From assembly GCA_032871835.1 (NCBI GenBank), contig CM065303.1, positions 58,132,597 to 58,196,596 on the forward strand: a DNA stretch of 64,000 bases. The letters run 5' to 3'. A program made the position numbers and the translations under genes. The stretch is from Dipteronia dyeriana (lineage: Eukaryota > Streptophyta > Magnoliopsida > Sapindales > Sapindaceae). Position 1 is the first letter of the stretch; every line of letters starts with the position of its first letter. This document shows, piece by piece, positions 58,145 through 64,000 of the stretch. The notes beneath the pieces are model-generated. The model was not told the origin of the DNA and did no database searches. It saw nothing but the letters and a program-made list of their open reading frames with translations.

Positions 58145-60021
58145 GGGTGCGTTTGGTACGCGGGACGGGACGGGACAGGACGAGACAACTTTCTCTTGTC
58201 CCACGTTTGGCACGCTATTAGCGTGGGACGGGACAGGACAAGGTGGGACAAAAACCACAAAATCTTGTCCCACCTCAAACCCTCGGCCAGACTTGTCTCA
58301 TGCATGGGACAAGTCTGGAAAAGACATTTTTGCCCTCAAATCTTGCAAAAATTACAAAAATACCAAATATAAAATAAAACTCAATCCTTCATTCTCTCTT
58401 CCATTCTCACGCTTCTCTCTCTCTCCATTCTCTCTTCTTTGGTCGACAGCGAGGAGCAGAGATCTCAGTCTCTTCCGCTTGTCTATCTCTCCTCTCTTTC
58501 TCTCCATTCGACTTCTTTCTATTTTGGAGGTTTCTTGATTTCGAATTAGGGTTCTGAATTTGGGGTTTTTGATTCCAGCGATCGGAATACAAAATCAACT
58601 CGGATTGCGTCATCGGCGGCCAAGCTTGTGTGGGTTTGTGAGGTTGTGGCCGGATGTGATTGAATCCGGTGGTGGATGGTTCTATGTTTGATTGAAGCCG
58701 GTGGTTTAATGTTGATGTTACTGTGGTTGTGAATGGTGGGTTTGGTGTTGACGATGATGATGGTGAAGCTGGGATTGCGTTGTCGGCGGCCAAGCTTGTG
58801 GGGGTTTGTGAGGTTGTGGCCGTGAAAGGAAGCATCTCTTCTATGATGCTTTGTCAAACAAAAAAAAATCAATTTCAATTTTGTCAAATTTTCGATGTAA
58901 TTTTTTTTCATTTTAGTTTCAATTTTTTGCTTTAATTGAAACCCAATTAGTTTGTGGGGGTTTGTGAGGTTGTGGCCGGATGTGATTGAATCCGGTGGTG
59001 GATGGTTCTAGGTTTGATTGAAGCTGGTGGTTTGGTGTTGATGGTACTGTGGTTGTGAATGGTGGGTTTGGTGTTGACGATGATGATGGTGAAGCTGGGA
59101 TTGTGTTGTCGGTGGCGAAGCTTGTGGGGGTTTGTGAGGTTGTGGTCGTGAAGGGAAAGCAGCTCTTATGTGATGCTTTGTCAAACAAAAAAAAAATCAA
59201 TTTCAATTTGTCAAATTTTCGATGTAATTTTTTTTCATTTTAGTTTCAATTTTTTGCTTTAATTGAAACCCAATTAGTTTGAATGGCATCTCGCCAAACA
59301 CAAATTGATACCTCCTCTGACTTCCGTCGATCATCTCATTTTTAGTTTGAATATTTAATGTTTGATAAAGAATTGGATTTGTTTGACTCTAATAATCGGT
59401 TTGATAAAGTTTGAGTTTTTTAAGTTAAAAAATGGTTGGATTTTGATCTAGAGTAGTCATGAACTTGTGAGCCTCAGATTTGATGGAATTGTTTTGCTGT
59501 GTACTTCAATTTTTCTGGTGTTGGAGATCTGTATACTTCAAATTTGAGAGATGTTGGTGGAGACCAATCCCAGATTGGATCTCCACCGTCCATCGATCTT
59601 GATGGATGGTGGCAATCTAATCTGGAGATTGTGTTTTTTTTTGGTAAATTATATTTATTCTTCACCATCCATCACGAATTTGAATGGTGGAGATAATATA
59701 TATATATATATATATCACATTTTTAAATTACATTATTTTTAACTTTTTAAATATCTTAAATATTTAAAATCCAAAAATTTATTAATTTGATTCTAACCAT
59801 TCATCTTAAATAATATTTTAAAATTATTAATTAAGAATATATTTTCAATCACAATAAGGGTATTCTGGTCATTTGAACCTCTTGTCCCGTCCCGTCCTGT
59901 CCCAATCATACAAAACGTATAACAGTACAGTTAACAGTTCTGTCTTAAGTATTCCAAACACAATACAGAACAACAGTCCCGTCCAGTCCAATCATATCCC
60001 ATTCAGGTGCCAAACGCACCC
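58145..60021. mobile_element. PIF/Harbinger-like element, non-autonomous, 1.9 kb
   Basis: Inverted termini GGGTGCGTTTGG with TAA on both sides (58142-58144 and 60022-60024). Subterminal GGGACGGGAC repeats lie on the left, and CCCGTCCCGTCC and GTCCCGTCCAG on the right. Inside are a CT-rich leader-like tract (58390-58510) and a ~330-base segment present twice (about 58635-58955 and 58955-59285). Short open frames in the duplicated segment (VNGGFGVDDDDGEAGI) match no transposase. Confidence 0.75.
58635..59285. repeat. ~330-base tandem duplication
   Basis: GGGTTTGTGAGGTTGTGGCC and the following text recur about 330 bases apart with few differences, up to the shared AATTGAAACCCAATTAGTTTG end. Confidence 0.85.
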
Positions 60022-60024
60022 TAA

Positions 60025-61059
60025 GAGAGCATATTCAATCAAAGATAACATATTTACAACAAGTGCACCAATATCTAGAATTGATTTCAGTAAGTCTCCA
60101 ATACCCACGACAAATCTCGAATGTCGTATATGTGACTTTTATGCACTACTTTGATAAAGGTTTATTGTTGGAAAGTGTTTTTATGTTTCCATAGAGTGTT
60201 TTTATTCAAAATATAATTTTCTAGATCTTAATAAAACCTTCAATTTATGCATATATATATAATAGTTAAATTAGCCTATTGTTCGGTGAAAAATGGTAAT
60301 TATATTGATTGTCAATCTGAATCACTTGAATACTCACCACTCACTTAAATAAGATTATTTTTTATAATTTAATTATAAATTTGTCATTCGTGAGTTCACT
60401 TGTCCTTGATAAACAAGCATTGCCTGTTCCAATTGAAGTATAATATTATTCTTTATTTTTATTTTTATTTTTTTCAAATGACATCACTTGAAGCTTTTGT
60501 TAAATGTATTAAAGTATCAAAATCTATCATTTTGTTTGCTGGATCACCAATTGTTAATAAACAAACTCAATTTCTACTTTTCCCAAAAACATATCATACT
60601 TATCCAATAATAATTTGTGATTTATTTCTGTTCAAAAACTTTATTTATTTATTTTTAGAATTATCATTACAATAACTGCATTAATCCTATAAATAAAAAA
60701 GACTTGTATATTTAATAAGAATTAATATATTTAAAAAAAAATCAAGTTACTCTTTTATAAACGTTCTTAGAGAAAAATGAAAAATATCACTATACTATAG
60801 ATAGTCCAAAACTAATTTTTTGTGTGTAATGAAACCTATAAATATCACGACTACGTACTTGAATGCCAATTGCCATTTATAAATGGTATATTTGCTGACT
60901 TGGTTTTTCCATAAATTGTAATGCCAATATTAGCTAGTATGTGACAAATTTGGCAAGTTAATTATTAAGAATATATCAGAAAACATAAAAATGGAAGTGA
61001 CAACCTAACAATATCTATGTTTTTTTTTGTCAATTCAACCTATTTTAGTATAATACTAC
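60025..61059. other. AT-rich intergenic DNA
   Basis: A plus-strand frame at 60480-60675 has no recognisable family. No other structure seen. Confidence 0.45.
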
Positions 61060-62715
61060 TGTTGTCATCAATTTCTCGATGGGTGAGAGAGTCAACAACG
61101 TTGGATTTCGTTATGACCTATCAAAAAGAGAACGAGAAAGAGAATGTAATGTGAGTAATAACGACACGAGTTTACGTGGTAAAACTCCGGTGATTGGAGA
61201 AACGTCCATGGGTGGCTGAATACACAACCAAGTCAAATCCACTATTTTAATGAAGAAATACACCACTCGATCTCTTTTGCCTCTCTTTTGTAGTGATTTT
61301 TTCTGTATACACGTTCTCTATCTCCTAGTAGTGGGATCAGGGGTCTATTTATACATGCATAAAACTCCAATCCTTGTTGTACAAGTAAAAGGAATTGTAT
61401 TTTAATCAAGGCTGATTGCTTGTTGAGGTCGTCTTTTATCTTCTTTCCTATTTCAGAGATCGTGTGGAGATCGAATAGGACTCTGGTGGTATAATCCGTT
61501 TAAGACTTATTTCCTTGTAGATGTGCAGTTTTCTCGAAAAGGTAGAGTTGTTGCTTGATTTGGAATATGTTTCTTGTTTGGTGTTTTATTCTTCTAGAAA
61601 TTCTTTTTGATACAGATGTCTTGCGTATTGGAACATGATTCTTGGTTCACCCACGTGTGAATCGTGTGCTGGATTTCTTTATTTGGGTTTTCCGTATTGT
61701 CCAGAGTATAACGTAATGTGCTAAGTACTCTGTCCCGAGTAGGGCACAACGTGCCGAATACCCGCGTTCAGACTTACTCGGAATCTTATTCCTTTGTGAT
61801 ATCTTGAAGGGTATTTTCTAGATGCTAACTTGGATGCACATCTGACAATCTTTTAAGGGATCATCCTACCTGTCAGAGACGTGTACATTCAACAAAATAT
61901 ACATATAACAATATCCCCTTAAAATATTTTTATCGAGTAAGATTTTGTTCTCAGTAAAAGTATTTTAATCAACCTTCTAACCTTTTATATCTCATTAATA
62001 CAAGAATAATGATCCTTAAAACAACGCCTCACATTAATGACGTGTCTTAATGGCTAACATGTAAATGTAATTTGTCCCTTCATGCGAAATCTCAATGATT
62101 GTGACGTTTTGGAATTCTGACGGCTTGATCAGTTCTTTCCACGACACGTGCCCTTCAACCGATCAATTAATCTAGTAGAATTTATGAGAAACGACTTATG
62201 GGTCGCCTGATACGCCGCCTACGTCATCAAATCCTTTTTTTTTTCCCTCTTTTTGAGACCCTAGGGTTTCATGTCTTCGACTTTTGAATAGCCTATTTAA
62301 ACTGAAAATGAGTTGTTCTTGTTCATTTTTTGCAGACAGAAGCAAATAGCCTAGGGTTTTCCTGCACACAGGATTTTTCATCGAAGTTTTTTCTATTTTC
62401 TTCGCATATACTTTAAAGGTCAGTTCCGATGGATCCTGTTTCACGACAACGCCTTTTTGTTATAGCTTTCAAAACGCTTGAGCATGGAGATTTTCAATTG
62501 TTTCTTGTATTCGTAGGTTATTAAGGGAAATCCCTCCTGATGAGCCTGGTTTTTTAGACGTTGATGTTTCCGGGCTTTATCCCGATGTTCGTTTAAGTTG
62601 TAGTTTTGAATCTTCTTCCAGTTATGAATCTCTCGTTTCTGATCACAGGGTTCCTCTTCGATCTAGGATAGGAAAGTATCAGAGTAACCGCGTGGTTCAC
62701 AAGCATGGTTCAAGT
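61060..62715 (-). mobile_element. 3' end of a second Tat copy (LTR plus start of antisense ORF)
   Basis: An LTR at 61060-61910 (TGTTGTCATCAA to ATATAACA) is followed by the purine tract complement ATATCCCCTT, then sequence parallel to 23223-24040. The antisense ORF start at 62429 reads MDPVSRQRLFVIAFKTLE, and a stop follows after about 30 codons. Homology ends near 62715. Confidence 0.8.
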
Positions 62716-62920
62716 AATAAAACCCACCTATATAGAAATATAGGTTGGTAAATCAATAATAGTAACCATTGTAGTAAGAAATTAATCACATTGTAATTCA
62801 TTGATAATGATATTCAATTTATAAAATAAAACCAACCTATATAGAAATATAGAATAATATAAATTTAAAATTTTACTAATAGCTATAGCTAAGTAAATTT
62901 ATTTATTTTAGAATTAATTT
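62716..62920. repeat. Repeated palindrome ACCTATATAGAAATATAGGT
   Basis: The perfect inverted repeat ACCTATAT-AGAA-ATATAGGT occurs at about 62727-62746. A half-conserved copy (ACCTATATAGAAATATAGAA) occurs at about 62834, both preceded by AAAACC or AAACC. Confidence 0.5.
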
Positions 62921-64000
62921 TGTTAACGGGAAATTTGCTCGGGATGAGAAATTCCTATTAACACCCTAGAGACCACTACCACGGAAGTGGTGCCCGGGGT
63001 CAGTACCGTTGATACCTGACCTGTTTTAGAGGTAAATGAGAGGCTGGATTGCAAGGATACAAATGAGAGCTTTTATTATTGATTACTTGCTTTGATATAC
63101 ATATTGCTCTCTCATATGCTCACAGTCTCTCTAGGATCTAGAAAGGTGGTAACTTCGTGCTTGTCGAATAGTGGAAACGAAGGTAGCCGTGTTCTGAACA
63201 TAGAATTTAGGCCTTTCCCTCTTCTTTTCTTTTCTTCTATCTGTCGTTCTTCCTCTATTTTTCGTCTACCTCTACTTCTCATTCTTTTTTTTTGTCTCCC
63301 TTCTGTATGTCATGCTTGGCCCTATTTATATCTGGTCTAAGTAGGTTTGAATTCGGTGATATCCCGCCACGATCCTATGAATCAGTTACCTCCTTATCGG
63401 GCGGGATCCTTTATTTAAAAGTTGTTGACCTCGAGTGAATAGCGGAAACGATGATATTGTTAACAAAAATGAGTTTGTTTCCTTTTAGGAATCAAACTCT
63501 TGACTCGAACGTAAACGGAATGAAAGATATGATCTTGTATGTTATCTCGACATGGCTTTTCATGGAAGTTACCCAGCTAACTGCCTGTCGTCTCATATAG
63601 CGAGGTAGATTCATGCTTCGACTATGTTCTTAGAAGCTCGGGATGGATTTTCCATGATCCTTGGAAGCTTGAGGTGTCCTTGTAGACATTTCTAGGAGGT
63701 AGCCGAGGTAGTGTAATTCTAGACGTGATTCCTCTTTCATGCCCAGCAGGGACAGCGGGCTTCTGGAGAGGTTGGCAGGCTTCTGTCTAAGACTACTGTT
63801 AAGCTTGTCCTCCGAAAGTCTTAACTCGGAGGAAGCCTACTTTGCTTGTCGGGCTTCTCTCGAATGTCTCTTGAGCTTGGAGACCCCTCCTGGCTTTTAC
63901 GAGGTGGTTGAGGAGCTTGACCTCAGGAACCGAGGTTTCCCGATAGGTGGCCTGGAGCCTGGGTTCCAGTGTTCGTGTAAGGGCTCGTCCTGGTTGCGTC
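62921..64000 (-). repeat. Probable LTR running out of the window
   Basis: Begins TGTTAACGGGAAATTTG. On the minus strand it carries a good TATAAATAGGG box at about 63321-63331 with a plausible downstream leader ending CCCGTTAACA. No primer-binding site lies left of 62921, so this would be the outer edge of a minus-strand element or a solo LTR. The second copy would be beyond the window. Confidence 0.45.

Noticed and set aside
60480..60675. Short plus-strand gene beginning MTSLEAFVKC
   Set aside because: No family resemblance, AT-rich codon use, no promoter or partner exon seen.
62921..64000. Gene with a 5' leader near 63000-63340
   Set aside because: The only frame is short and pyrimidine-rich. 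The TATA-like box on the opposite strand and the TGTT...AACA-type edge suggest an LTR instead.

Overview
The window is nuclear DNA of a flowering plant, most likely a eudicot. It is AT-rich, its two intact genes belong to plant-typical families, one of them has plant-style GT-AG introns, and most of the rest is plant transposable elements. Nothing bacterial, organellar or CRISPR-like was seen. I recognise only two intact protein-coding genes. One, on the minus strand at 1838-4829, is a three-exon ankyrin-repeat membrane protein close to Arabidopsis At2g01680 (ITN1 family). The other, on the plus strand at 45558-46154, is an intronless calmodulin-like protein with four canonical EF-hands.

Layout. 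1-330: array of short AAGCTC-containing palindromes. 1.8-4.8 kb: ankyrin gene. 4.8-8.0 kb: its upstream region plus low-complexity DNA. 8.04-15.66 kb: complete but decayed Ty1/copia element (plus strand, target-site duplication ATTTA). 16.71-22.18 kb: complete but decayed Ty3/gypsy chromovirus (minus strand, duplication CATTG) that itself carries a small hAT element. 22.41-30.20 kb: internally deleted Ty3/gypsy element of Tat type. Its sense strand is minus and it carries a large intron-containing antisense reading frame on the plus strand, which a second hAT element interrupts. 30.3-34.0 kb: two elements with long inverted repeats and foreign-looking cargo, the second containing a solo LTR (duplication ATCTT). 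34.1-41 kb: SINEs, another Tat LTR and a second copy of the ~1 kb LTR family with its primer-binding site. 41.1-45.0 kb: three diverged tandem copies of a ~1 kb unit, each differently invaded. 45.5-46.2 kb: calmodulin-like gene. 46.6-51 kb: SINEs, a small foldback element and an hAT-like element. 51.2-56.75 kb: decayed L1-type LINE on the minus strand. 58.1-60.0 kb: PIF/Harbinger-like element. 61.06-62.71 kb: 3' end of another Tat copy. 62.92 kb to the end: start of a further LTR-like unit that runs out of the window.

The two host genes are not a functional unit and lie about 41 kb apart. The transposons form nested layers whose order can be read from target-site duplications and from empty sites. 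The best candidate for something unusual is the antisense, spliceable gene inside the Tat element. Antisense extra ORFs are known in Tat elements, so this is a notable example and not a new system. I found no convincing previously undescribed system. Element boundaries and splice sites were placed by eye.
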